From Manduca sexta (lineage: Eukaryota; Arthropoda; Insecta; Lepidoptera; Sphingidae), in NCBI RefSeq assembly GCF_014839805.1, contig NC_051141.1, positions 17,554,777-17,618,776 on the forward strand: DNA of 64,000 nucleotides, in the 5' to 3' direction. Positions 31,701 through 46,700 of this stretch are shown here, one piece after another; position 1 is the first letter of the stretch, and every line of letters begins with the position of its first letter. Position numbers and translations under genes: made by a program. The notes beneath the pieces are model-generated. The model saw nothing but the letters and a program-made list of their open reading frames with translations. It made no database searches and was not told the DNA's origin.

Positions 31701-34700
31701 AAAAAATATGTCACTGAATAAATGGTAATGGGAACTGTGGATAATAAAGTATTTTTTTTTTTCTTTTTTTGCTTCGCAGTTTGGATGCATTTAGCCAATG
31801 TCGAGTTATTTGGATAGGATAGGATCATAGGATACAAAGGTTGGGAAACTATAAGAATATTGTACGATATTAATTCGGAGGAAGATATATTGGTAATAAA
31901 ATACTATCAAGTGGGTTAAAAATTAAAATATAAAGAAATAGGACATACATAAACAGATAGGAGTTGATGGGCTGGTTTACATACATAATAAAAATTACGT
32001 TAATGAATTGTAATGATTAATGAAATTTGTATTGTAATGATGAATGAAAGAATATAAAGAAAATATCTAAAGTTTAATATTATTTTTAATAATAAAAGAT
32101 GTAATACAAATAAAGTATTTATTACGGTAAAGCATATTCCCGCGCGATTTGAATTTAGAATGTTTATTTTCTTTTTTATGTTTGCGCGAATGTTGTATTA
32201 AAACTATTTATCGGATTTTATGCCTTGACCACGAAGGTTGCACTGCCATAAAAACGACGGGAAAAATTTATAATATAAAGAACTACGATAAAATCCTAAA
32301 TATAGTTTTTTTTTAATATTATGTCGTATAATATTATGGAGATGCGCTTCCCTGAAAATAGTCTTAGCAGCGCTCAACATAAAATCAAAATCCAATCACA
32401 TCTTAATTCCAGATGATCTCCAAACATTCCATTAAACAATAGTTTATTACAAAATCTCAAATAATAATTAACGAGTTCCAAGATCTACTTTCACCGTACA
32501 CTTAACTGAAGAACACTTTTACTTTGAATAGATAAAACTGTGTAACATTTTCTGTAAGGTCATTGACATCGGTATTAAATGAATTTTGACTATCAAGTGG
32601 CATTGTGAACGTGTTTCCGTTGCTTCAGTCGAGTGGTAATACGTTTGACGGCATAGTGGCTGGATTTATCAGCTTAGATAGATGGAATGAACATTGTTTT
32701 AATCAAAATAATATTGTTAGATGACTTCTAATCTTAGGACTATTATATACTGAAGCTTATTTGTTAAACATCTAAGTAGGAACTGCTCATAAACTACTTT
32801 TACTACTAGTGACAAAAATACATTTTATTTCTATTGTAATATAAGTCAATATTACAATGTACGTGTTATGACTATTAAATATGAACTAAGCGGCCAACTA
32901 TCGAAGGACTAGCACAAGTCCTATCTTACTGAGTACTAACGGTCACAATACAAGAGGTACTTCCTCGTCTTATACTAAAAGTAGGTCACCAAAACCTAAC
33001 ACAAAACATATACAATCAGATTAGTCAAAGAATTACGCAACACCATACAAGACGCGGAATAAATTCTGTGCGACTTTCAACAATAGCAAACGGCATAGTC
33101 GCCTTACCTCCCTCGTAGAGAAATGTGAAAGCAGTGCTCTGAGATAAACCGAGGCTTTGCTAGCGTTAAGCCGCGTGCATGAGCAGCGTGGCGGTTAAAA
33201 AAACGCGCCGTTTATTCATGTATAGTAAGAGAGTCCTTTCCGCCTTTCCCTGGCGAATCCACCGTTTTGCAATTACTAACGTTTTAATCGAGGGACAGCT
33301 TTGATAACCGTATACTTAAATAGGGGATGTTTTTACTCTTTCATCAGTATGGATATAAGAGTAAAAACGTCCCCTATTTGCATTTATTTGTAGCTGTATA
33401 GCTACCATCTTTGGATTATAAAGTCCATAATTTCAAGAAGTCAAGCCATATGGGCCCTCCGACATCGGCGCACAAACATAAAACTCTTGCAGACCATTTA
33501 TGATGAATATAGAAGTAATTGTATAGAGCGGGTCGGTCTCAGTACATGTCGATAAATTGTGCAAATAAAATTAAAATCATAGACAAATTAATAATACTTG
33601 TTTGTCAACAATAATTGTAATAAACTAATGCAACAAATTGACAAACAAAATTACTTCTTAAGAAGCATGATAATAAGTATCTAATTTTTATGGCAAATAT
33701 TTAATAAAGTTTTGAGACATATAGGTTACTACAATTGTTTATTGAAAAGCATCCTACCCATATTATCTATATTTATGTGTATAAATCTTGAGCCACGCAA
33801 TAATATTACAATTTAATTTATTTATTTTTACTTATTACACTTTATTGTATATTACAATTGGCGGTCTTATCGCATTCTGCGATTTCTTCATATAATTTAT
33901 TGAAATGGAAACATTTCCAAGACATTTATTTTTAATTTATAATAATTATATTCTTTACACGATATACACTAAGCACAGCAAGCCATTAATCAGCCTCCTT
34001 GCATTTATTTAACTGTAATTTATGACGCATCTACCTGTAGTTGCGGTTTTATATTTTATGAAACTGGACAGACGTTTGCATTAATTGTATTTATTAAAAA
34101 TTCCAATATAAAAGTCAGAAAATATCTTTAATAAATTAGTTAAGGGAAGGCGAGGAAATTTTTCCTTTTTTAAATATTTACGGTTCAGGTGTTGTGTCCA
34201 TAGCACAGCAAGAGACAAACCAGCTGTAAAACGATAAACGGATAGATTCGCTCACGGAAACGAATGTTATTGTGTGTTCAACAAGTATTTATTTCGAGCT
34301 TACTTATTGTAAGACCAAACTGCAGCACTTTGCTGGTGGTAGTATATATTTTACATCCACTCGAATAGCGACCACCGTAAACAAAATGTGAAAACCTACA
34401 GTGGTCCACGCAAGGGTGTCGCGTTCAAGGATCATATATATCCGGTCCCAACAGGCCAGCATAATTATGTCGACTGTCGAGGGGTAATCATCTATCGTCA
34501 GTCGAAATTCTGTTGAACCCCAACCCCACTCCACTTATCATCAGGTACAGTAGGGTCACTTAGCGTGCAAGTATAAAAAAACAACTCTCATAGACAGCTC
34601 AGGCTCACAAAATAATCGTTTATGTGAGATAGCTGAGTGTTATTTATTTATCATGAGGTCAAAACAATGTAAATGATAATCTATGTAGAACGCACGCGGC

Positions 34701-37700
34701 TTTTCGTCACGCCATGTGCACAAACCCTAAGGCAATTTCCACGCTCGCAACACTTTAAACGTTTGACTCAGCGTAAGCCCAAGTACGAAGTCATGGCTGT
34801 CAATGACTCAGGGTGAAACTTTACCTTAATACATGCATAATTTCCCAAGAGTATGTTTTAAACAACTAATTACTGAATGCCTGATTCGATATTCTGAGAA
34901 ATTAGATATTCAGTGTTTAATAACACTTATATGCGTATGTTCATCTTCAATTCACTATGTTATTTATATAGGGCGTGTGTGGATTTATTTAATAAAATGT
35001 TAGTAATTCGTATGCTATTATGAAATGGCTTTTTCCTTGCTTAATAATTATAAATATAGTTTATAATATGACTATGCTTTTATTAATTCTGCCCCAAGCA
35101 GACGTTTATAAGCCATTTTTGTAGGTTCTAAAATCTTCGTTATATACCAAGGTCAAGAGTGTAGTGCAGTGCCTTGTTTTTGTAATTCGTTCCGTTTCTG
35201 CAACAAATTAATAAGACGAACTAGTTGGTCGCCTTGTTTAGTTATATCTAAACGCCTGACTAGTCATAACTCCTTAATGTCACAGAGTCGCGTCAGTGAC
35301 TCAAGGAGAAATTTTGCCACATTCATAGGCATTTTTGAATTAGTCATTTAGGACTTTTACCTGAAAAATGAGGTTTATTGACGCGGATATGGCTGTATTT
35401 TTTTATTATCTGAACAATTGTCCTCTCTCCTTTCATCGTACGCGTAATAGAAACGATTAGTGTGAACAATGTCGCCCTAAAGCCCTAACTTTTCACTTAG
35501 AAACAAGAAAACTAAAACAAATGTCAGTTTTACAGTTGGGTATTTATTGAAAACAAATTAACAGCGACTACTATGTGTTTTAGTTTTCAAAGGAAGTACC
35601 CATACACTTAAATATTCGCGGATATGAACAAACATTTGAATTGTGCGTAAGTTTATTTAATTCCTTGGGACAGGATTGAAACACTTGTATGGAAAAAATG
35701 GCATTAGTTGAACCTCTGCCTACCCATTTAAGTACAACTGCCGTGCTGAGGTCCTGGGTTCGAATCCCTAGTCCGACCAAAAAAATATTATGACTGGGTT
35801 TTACCATCTTAAAAATTACTCAGTCGCACCGCGGAGTCAGGAAGTCGGCTGTGAGATACCCCCTACTTTGAAAGGCAAGTAAAGCCGCTGGTCCTGCGCC
35901 TAATCTCTCTTCTGCTATGTCGGATTTCTGTCTCACCGAACTATGAGAATGAAGGAACAGAGAGTCCACCTGTGTATTGCGCACACCCTTGTGCGCTATA
36001 ATATCTTCTGCGTATATGGCTGGCTGATCTCCGTTGAAATTGGCCGCCGTGGTTGAAATTCGAATAGGATGGAATTAATCATTACTTTTAAATACCTATA
36101 ATTTATAATCGACGATCTATATGTAATAAATATCGTATCAATATAATTTTTTTACGAGTCTAATAAATTATTATTATATCTATAATATTGTAAATACTAT
36201 AATTAAAACGTGAATAATCATAAATATTTATATGATTAAAAAATGCGGTTCGATCATGTTTTCCATGAAAAAATAATATTAAGAGTTGGCCGGCTTTGCA
36301 TTCCTTCGATATTCTTACGAAAGACTCCGGTATGCCGACTTCCTTACATTGATTTTCCTTCGCTGGTAATTAACAATTAGGGCCTGTTTCACAACATCTA
36401 AGTAAATGCTACTCGTCACATAAATGTATTAGGCGACGAAATACAAAAGTCATATTATAATCAGTGCTCCCAACTAAAGTAATAAAATGAGTACGTATAC
36501 AACTGTACATATTTGCTGTTTAAACGATAACTGTCAAATAAAATTTACTTGTAACTTGCGAAATAGTCCCTTAATGTTGTAATTTCAAAGCTGCGTGTAC
36601 ACGAATGAGAGCAAACCTACATTTAATCTTAATCCACTAAGCTATCGCTACCTCCTTGTCCCATAGAAACCGAATCGACCACAACACCGCTAGTCGTAAA
36701 GAAACTGCGTAAAAACAGCAATGTATGCCGCAAGTTGTAGCGGCCGCGCGACATTCTTTCACCGTTAGACATCCAACGCGCAGTTACGCGTCGCTTAAGA
36801 AGGTCGCGGGCCGCGCCGGCCGGCGATGTGTCGCGTCCGCCTCGTGACATCGTTTCGAACCAGTTGAATAACCATAGGCCGATAATGTGTATCAGAAATT
36901 CCAGGGATTTAAAGCTGGTTTATAGGAATTTAAAAATTATGTTTTTAAAACGATTTTCTGTTTATAACAGGGGCGTTTAAATCTGTAGAGTTCTTCGTCG
37001 TTATAAATTCTGATACGTAATCCGACATATATCGATTTAGGTTTTGGAATGCCTCTTTACACTCGGTTCTTAAGGCACGAATCACACTATGAACGAAATA
37101 AAGTTCAGCGTTTTAAATTATGCATACGTCACTCACTGAATTTTATGCTTGGGAAACAAAATTTGTTTGTGCATTCCGATTTGTAGTTTAAAGCTTAGAA
37201 TGTAGAGCCTCGAGCTGGTCTCGCGTAATGGGATCGAACACTGCCCGTAAGCGATAAAATTGGTAACCCAAAGACACTAACTCCATCCCAATAGTTTATG
37301 AAAGGACTTCTAGAAGAAAAATCACTATACAACACAGAAGATTTGTTTTAGTTGAAATATAATAATTTAAATTTAGATTGAAAATATTAATTTCGTGTTT
37401 TTGGTCGGCACAATGTACGCGAATAAATATCATACTTTATTGTTATTTGTTACAACTGCAGTAACGGTGAAGTTCCTTACAACTTATTGTAAGTTATCAA
37501 TTTATCTAACAAAATAAATCGGACAGAATAATTCAAAATAAATATTTTACATCCATAAAACACATTCAGACGTATAAAATATACAACTCTATTACTATTG
37601 GTTACATTTTTAAATATTTTTAGTTTCGTATTCATAATTATTAACCCAAACATGTTTTAGACTCTATCGTTACAATAATCGATACTTAGCATCTTCTTTT

Positions 37701-40700
37701 AGTTCCACCGAACCCAGATACATTACTTAGACCGCTGTCACAGGGCTACATATTAAAAGTATAACACTGTTTTATTAATTTTCTCTAATAGAAACCTAAT
37801 TATCCCTAAACGGACTTGTTACTCGGAAAATATTAAAAAACCCATCACATTCCAAACTCGAAATGGCATACCGATATGCATATTGAACAAGTCTAACAAG
37901 TGCTTGGCCCACATTCGCCCACGAGCGCGATGTGGGCCACGGCGGCCACTTGTCTCAAGGGTCAGATCGGGCCATTAACACGCATGATCCCCTCATTACG
38001 ACTGGTCTAGACGAGGTGATAGCTTATGAATAGCCTGGTTTGTGTATTATTTACCAACTAGCGTTCGCTCGCGTCGCTGCCTGCGAGAAATCTTATTTCG
38101 GGATAATTTGATTGATATTTTTTTTATAAACTAAACAGATTACAATTGCTTCAAAATTTACATAAAATGATATAGTTTTAATCTAGATCATTGATACCCA
38201 AAGTGGTCCAGGTGGACCCCCAGGGTTCCAGGGGAGACTTGACAGGGGTCTACGTTGGCGTGGCAAAAAAATGGGGGTCTACAACTCGTAAGCGGGGGTC
38301 TTCGAAAATTTATCTGGTTTGATAATAAAGTACTAATATGTTTCCTTGATTTCCCCTTTCAATGTAGGCTGATAATTATTATAGGGGTCGTAAGAGTCAC
38401 GGCGATCCCAACATAGACCCCCGCGATGACTAGGCGGGGGATGTAATGCGCTCTCTTTCCGAAACCAAAAAGGGTTCATCGGAACCAGCAAAATTTTGAA
38501 ATGAGCCTATGAGAAAAAATAGTTTTGGAATTTCTTATTTAGATTATTTTCAAATACCTATGTGTACACAGAAAAATAAAATTAGTTTGTTGATTTTTTA
38601 TAAAGTTTATGGTATTTGTTCTTTTCCTTATTACATTTTATCAATTGATCATTCACATGAATTGTCTGTACTAGAGACAAGCCTGATGCCAAGTCCGACT
38701 TTCGACCGGCGCGCTAATTCTTAGGGAGCTTCATAGACAAACGAGTTCACTGACCACCTGTGGTGGTCGTAGTCGCCCACAGTCTATGACAGGAGTACGT
38801 CCAATCCACTACTTCTTAGCAACTATTTAATAATTTGCTTTCCTCCATAACGTATAACGTTACTTCATCTTAATGAAATATTATATGCAATAATTTAATC
38901 CCTTCGGCCCTATAACCTATAATTATCAACACAGGAAGTGTGCTATCGGTCATTAACCTTTATTACAACATGTTAAGACTTGTCGGCTTGTTACATATTG
39001 CAGCATCCTTTATCTACTAAGCTATATAATGACAGAACAAAAATGTACGATCCCGGGCCTGAATTTTTATCATACATGCGATGGTGTGTGTATAGAAATC
39101 ATTGATTAATATTACAAACATAATATTATGTCCACATTAAACGTACGTTATGCTACTTATAATCATAATGTTTTGCTCAGCGGTAATAGGACATGACATT
39201 ACAAAATTGCAAAAAACTAAAATACAAACAAAGCTAAACAGCGATGTCGTGTCCGGTGCGTCACCTGCGCCCGCGCCGACGCGGCCCGAGGGTAGAAAGT
39301 GGTAGAAAGTGGGCGGCCGCGACCTTGCGTCCCGGCCTCGCGCAGCTTTAGTAGATGCGAGCTTTCCTCTCATTCATAACGGGCTGTTTGGACCTCTATG
39401 TTAGATGTGATCACAAACATATTATACACATATAATATAAAATATTATGAATTACTCGATAAACATGATAAAAAATTTAAATACGATTTCTTTATTACAG
39501 ATGATGTTTGTAGGTAAAGGATATACATGATAAGATTCAACCTGGACTACTCAAGTAGGCGTCATTAGAAACTTAACTATCTGATTTTTTCATTGGCGTA
39601 CCAAAAAATAATATTATAATGTTCACCTAAAATGAGTCAATGCACTAAGTCATTACAGTTTAACTTCAGTATTGAAGAGATTAAGTAATAAACTGAATAA
39701 CCACCGATGGACACACGATTGATGCCAGCAGAACAGGTGCAGTGTAGGCTGATAGGCTGTTTTAAGATCCCTAAATTAAACGGAAATACCGCCAGCGAAA
39801 GCTGTTTGCAAAGGAATGTTTGTTGAACGAAACACGTAAAACTTCCGTGACCTCTTGATAACATCAACCGCAAGTCTATGCGGCTATTGTAGAAAGTGAC
39901 AAAAGCTCAATATTTATATAAAAACTAGCGACATCTTTAATTCCTCGGTTTATTGTTCAAAACGGAGGTATTTACGCGAGGTCGCGGTCGGCTCACGCTT
40001 TCTTGACTACGGTAATAACCTTATAAACAATAAACGCGTTTCCTGAGCTATCTAAACACTGTCTGATAAAATGTAATCTGCCCCACTTTTTAGCCTTTCA
40101 ACTTTAGCATCATTTAAATAATAAACCTAATCTGGTGCTCCAATTATATTTTTTAATTATTTACCAACAAATTGTGCAGGTAATTTAGTTTTTTGTTTGT
40201 ATAGGTACTTATTAATTACTAATTAGGTCACGTATACTTTATCATTCACATGTTTAAGTTGATAATCATCAAGATTCCTCGATATATCTAGCGCTTTTTA
40301 CTTGCCTTCTACTGGTTTACTTGCGTATTAACACTGGTTGGTGATCCAATTTAGAGAGTAAACAATCTATGAACTTTTTACAAACGATGTATAACAAAAT
40401 CTCAGTCGTGCGTTTTCGTCAATTTCCGCGCTCGATCGGGCGCATTCGGCTCGCCGCAGTGCGGGACACTCCAGCCAATCACAGCTCGTTATTCATTTTT
40501 GGAATATTTCACGCGCGGCGAATACTCTTTTATGATTCGTCACGCGACGCTCCAAGCGGCAACTTTCGAATCATCCAGTTATAAAAATGACGCTTTGAAT
40601 TTTTTATGTCTTTTGGACTCGTAAAATTACTAATATTATTATGTATGCGACATATTGAAACCTTTAGAAATAACTGTAGAGTTAAAAACGGTTATGAAAT

Positions 40701-43700
40701 CAAGGTGCAATAGTATACCTATCGATTGTAACGATAGTAAATGGAGTCTCGTGATAATCTAGCTAGCTGTGCTAGTAATTACACGAGTTATTTCCGTAAC
40801 TTATAACTATTAAAATTTATAATTTTGTAAATATGACAAATAAATCTTATTACTCTAGTGTCGAAGTGCTAGATACCTGATTGGGTCAGACTATAGGTAA
40901 GGTTCAAACTCCCTTTCCCAAATTACAAACGTTACTTTTCCGAGATTGGATTTATGTGCCATAATATAACCTCTATCAAACTGCAAGTGGGACTGAAATA
41001 CTGCTAACCGCTGCCACCTGCAACAAGTTTTATGCTTGCCAATTAACACTCGTTTGATTAATTATAATTTACCCTGTCCAATATGATGGCTCAGAATCGG
41101 CGCTAAGGCCAGATCAATAAGGAACGCGACTGCAGCAGCCGCGCTCAACGTCACTTTGACGATGACGTGCCGCTTGAGAGGCACTCCCAGAGCGACCAGC
41201 AACTCCGCCACCACATGTGTAAGCTCGCCGGAGTGCCGCCAACGGTTCCAGATGGCAGCCGCGTTGACCGATAGCAGTGCTGCACCGGCGCCGCATAGAT
41301 ATGCCTGGAACATGAAATTAATTATCATGTTATCGAAAACAATTTCGGCAAACTTATAAGCGACAATATTGACATGCATGGTCGATTATTGTCATAATTT
41401 TCGAGTCCCACCGCAATGACCCACCCAATGCACCGTGAATGGTTGCGCGTTATTCAAAACCAGAATAATTGGTGTTCATTACATCTAGAAGTGGACTGCA
41501 GTAAGCTGATTGATCGAGCCTGTCTCTGCAATCGGGTAGAAATACGAACCTGCAAAGCCCTGCCTCCGCAGTTTTCATTTCCAGCACACAGCGCCAGGCC
41601 GAGGCTGGCGAGACAGAAGGTGACAAGCACGCCGCCGCTTACCGACTGCTCCCAACGGAACACGCGCAGCGACCGGATGTGCATGGTCAGCAGGGACACC
41701 AGCATCACCAGTGTGCCCAGCCGAAGCGCGAGCAGGAGCGGCCGCTCCTGGGTGCAAATGGTTGATGATCTGACCAGCTTCCGATATCCTTTAGTGACTT
41801 AATTGCGTATGGCAATAAAGTCCACCTATGTCGCGACTCGGAACCGTATAGCATAAGGGAAAATTATCAGATAGTTTAATAGGAACGCGATCGATTACTT
41901 TGTGGATCTCGCAGTCTTCTGTATCAAGAGCTTCTTATTCAAGAAGCCTATCACAAGTTTCACATAAAGTATTTTGAAAAAAGGAATTTGATTTTATATG
42001 CAATGTGTTACAAACGCACCATACTTTCCAAATCATAATGGTATAGTTCGACAAAATTTGCATTTCGCATTATTACTATTACACTATTATTTTGACTTCA
42101 GCTTTTAAATAATTTAACTCTGTAAATAACACTGGTAAATTGGCGAAGTGTTTATGACAGGCAATGACAGATTTTTAGTCGTCAAATATTTGGGCATATT
42201 TGTCCCAACATTTGGCCTAAAGACAAATTCCTAAGGAGTATTCATATTTTAAATGTTTCTGAATGTAATATAGCCCTAGAATACTTTAAAACACGCATTT
42301 CATAATACTTGAATATGATTGTTATGAAGATTGCGGTCCGCGTCGTAACATTTACGAAATTATTGTGAAACAGATGATCTATAACGAATATACAAATATC
42401 ACATGTAAGAATTGCTCAATTTGATTTATTCAACTAGTTTGTATTTTAAAGGGCGATGAGAATCCGTTGAATTAATTACTTATTAATACACTGGCAAGGT
42501 TATCCAGATAATGATTTTTATTCTAACAGTTATAAATGTCAAACTATTTTTATCCGGTCTTAAGTTAACCTACCTTCTATCCGCACAAGGCAATTGTTGT
42601 TTGCTCGGTCTTCTCACCGATAGCACTCCCATGCACGGGGGGACTACACATAGTCCAGTGTGTTTACCTCATGGTTGCCAATAGGGTACCGGACTCATTT
42701 TTGTTCTTAAGAATTATCAAATATTTACATAATATAAATTATAACACCAAAGAAATTATTAAAATCCAGTGGAAAATCATCAAGTTATAAGCATTTGAAT
42801 TTCGGTGGAAGGGGTAATTAACAAGAAACAGGAAAGAGACAAAATATCCACATGTGACGTCATCGGGAATTACGACGCGTGCGAAAGAAAGAGATGAAGC
42901 GATATCCCCACATCGCGCCCACTTCTGCACATTACAGTATTTTAAATATGAATTACTCGCTCATTTTTTAACCAATTTTTATGCTGTTTTCGCAGAAGTG
43001 TTTTTTTTTTCGTATTTGAAGCCATTTCACATAGAATAATGTACAAAATCAAGCATAAGCCGGTCCCCTATTCACATTGAGGCCTATGAGGGCTTTCGAA
43101 CATTTCCTGGCCTCCTTCCCATCCTAAGAGGGCAACGACGACAGATATCATAGCCTTACCGAAAATGAAACAATTCTTTTGGCGGCGCAACTTTTGAACA
43201 TTATTGACATTATTACATTATTGGATTAATCACTCATATCAACAACTTGTTTCATCGAAGCTCTGTTTCCCAGGTTACGCAGCAGCGACATGCCGGTTCC
43301 CGGGTGCGCCGGCGCACTCGCGGGTGACGTTCTCCGACGAGAGCCTCGCGGAGGGCACGTTCGCCTCGTATGAGTGCGAGAGAGGGTTTGAGCTTCTGGG
43401 ACCAGTGCGAAGAGTCTGTGGCGCCGATGGCCGCTGGACCCCTGACGGAATTCCATTTTGTGGTGAGTTTTTTTTAACCTGGTATATATGTGATTTTATA
43501 AATGACTAGGTTTTGCTCGTGGCTTCGCCCGCATGAAAGGTCAATCCCGCTACAAAGGTCTCTAAAGCACGCTTTAACGATTTATTAGCGCCTCCTATAT
43601 TACGCAACGGCATCTATATAAAAAATCAAATTTTCCCTTGGGAGTGAATTGCCGGGATGAAAAACCTACGTGTTAAAACAGAAAATAGTCTACCTTTGTC

Positions 43701-46700
43701 CCAAATTTCATCCCCATTCATTCAACTGTTTCTGAGTTTACTTTTAACAAACATACCAAATATTTCACAAACTTTAGCATTTATGATATTGTAAGATCAG
43801 GTAATAATTGTTACTAATTGAGGCTTTGATCTTTGCACGGCAAAGACACTACACTGCACTATTCAGTGTCAGAATGTGGGCTAATGAGAAGCGTTGCGTC
43901 ATCAATAATCGTCAGGACTAGACTAAGATTACGAGATGTCCGATGCTCAAACACGGATCATCGGAACGAGCCACTATCTTTTATCTCTACGGTATATAAA
44001 GTTAGAACTTCCTAACTTCTCTGGCTATTTCTCGTTCGATCACATTTTCCTACAGCGCAGGCGCATATGACCCACTTTTACTTTCTTCGTGAAATCTTCG
44101 CATGATATGAATGGCCGCAAAAAGCGGAAGAGCTATTGTGTGTCTCTCCCACAGCTCTCACTGGGAAAGTCGGCATGCCTTCCCTTCGCCAGGTACTTCC
44201 ACGGCCTGGGAATGGACTGAGAAGGATTCGCTGTCATACAATGTTTGGTTGGAATTTTTAGACGTTTTCTATTAGGACGGTAATTAAATTAAATTCTGTT
44301 GAAATTTACGTCCGTAATGTAACATCTAATGTTAATATTAAAAGTCAGGAAAATGAATGCGTTAGTTTTTATACTATTTTTAGTCTTTTTGGGTATTCAC
44401 CGCTATACTTTAGCCTCAGATGGGTGACTTATAAAATAAAAAATAAAAATATATTTTTCAATATAAAATATATTAGTCATCGTTTCGAAATGGATCCTTC
44501 GTAGCGCCATTATTTATTTATAGCTCCGAATACCGATTCAGAATTAAATAGTATTGTGTATTATTTATTATTTCGTTGGTCGAATTAAGTGTAACAGTAT
44601 AATAATCACTACCCTGCAGCTATTCATAGCAGCTTTTTTATAATACGCGGTACTGGTTAATACAAATGCACGTTTAATACGTTTCGTCGTGCATTCGGGT
44701 CAGGAGGCATAGGAAACGCAATAATATCGGCTCTTTGATGGCTGTCTTTTATTTTGAATATCATTGGCTTATAGACCAAGTTGTACGAGCTAGCGATTTT
44801 AAATACATCGATAAAAAATTATTTAGTTATGTTAGTTATGTTCTCACCGTTTTTTTTCAATACTTTTTTTATATACGAAAAATAAAAAGAGTAAAGCTTA
44901 TGATTTAATGGATAGCGATCACCATATACAGGTTGAAATAGGATCTCAAATTTACGCGATAAGCAGTATATAAATCCCAGTTAAAGCCGACATAATTCAG
45001 ACGATCGTCAATGCAACGAGTGCCACTATAGATAAATTGAATCCAACCCATTATATTGTCAACGTATACTATCACAGACAACATATCGTAAAAAATCCCG
45101 AACCTGTAAGCTCGACGAAATTTCCCCGGAATCGAACCTAAAGCATACCAACTTATATGTTCAATCAAGTGTCATACATCAAATCGCTAGCGCTCGTCAC
45201 TTGCGCGCTAACGGTATAGTAAGTCGGTCACTGAATGGTATTTAATTATAATGTTTATAATAATACCATATCTGGGCGTTGGGCGAGATGGCCGCGGCAC
45301 GTGGATCTAGGCCGTCCTACCGCTATCGACTAAGGCCCGCCGTACTATGACGACCGGCGACTTTATTCGGAAGGAAAGCGAACGATTGAATCATCAAAGA
45401 CCACTATGGGCGCCACTGTGGTTGATAGTTCCCATTATCGTTCAGTTATTTTTAATGTGATTTGTTCCGGACAGGAACTCTCCTGTGAGTGCAAGAGAGT
45501 GCACGTGTGTGCACTCACACGTGTACTCTCTTGCACTCCCTTCCCGACACCAATGAAAACTACAGTATTTTCTATTTTTCTTCCTGTGTTTTATTGTGGA
45601 ACGAGTGATAGCGCTTTGGAGTGTTGTATTTCGGTATGTATGTGTGGCCGGTGAAGGGTAGAGTCAACATAACAAACATAAGCAACTGATCGCGCGATTA
45701 ATAGTCGCAAGTGTGGAGTCAGCTTTACCGAGATTGTCAATTAGGCGCACCTCATTGCTAGTTACAGATAAGCATGTCCGTGAAACTAGGAGACATGTTG
45801 TCTGGAAAACTATATTATTATTTTTTAACCCGTCATGACTTGTCAAAATTTTATTTTCAAATATGTACAGGTAGCTGAATGTTTGCCGGCAAACATTGAC
45901 AGCTACGCGTGTGACGGAAAAATAACCTTATTATGTAGTATATAAGGTTATAATCCCGTGACACACGCAAATGTCATGTAGCTGTCTTGGCTCGCCGGCG
46001 AGCCACGAGAGACCAAGAGTTAATGTAGGTATGTTAGGTTCTTTTGAACTAAGATGAGCAAACCGCTCCCCATTGTAAATCTTGAGCTCTTCGAAGCAGT
46101 AGGAACACCGATTTAAATACCAGAGCGCTGCGTTATTCCTCTATGACATGAGATTAACACTCCACAATGCCCACATTTTTAATATGTATGGGAATGTAGA
46201 CATAAACCTTGTGGAACCAAACTTCATGCTATTATCTGTCAAAATTACTTCTTCCTTTGTAACAATAATTAATAAATATTGCTAATATTTATTACAAAAA
46301 TATGTAATCCAGGAATCGAGAAATACACACAACCTCACGCATTTATCCCCGAAGGGGTATGCAGAGGCGCAATTAATGCCAAGTGTGTTCCGTCCCATGA
46401 TGTGATAGGGGGCAAGCCTATCGCCATATCGGGCACAAATTCCAGACTCCGGGCTGATACAGAGCAGAAAAACCCAAATATCACTTTGTAATCAACCCAA
46501 ATATCAATTTGGAATCGAGAAATATTTGTATGTATTTGATATACGTACTAATATGTTCGAGGTTACATTTTTCCCAACACTATGCACCGCTTTAATTTTC
46601 CCGCCTTTTTGGACAATGGGCCGTCCAAAATGTTGACATCTACACCCCACAACAATACAATCTTTCTGATTATTCTTATAAATTATTTTAAATTTTTTAT

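Noticed and set aside
41416..41802. 128-codon frame on plus
   Set aside because: Antisense to the GC-rich exon A of the four-helix protein; the minus reading has helices and splice sites.
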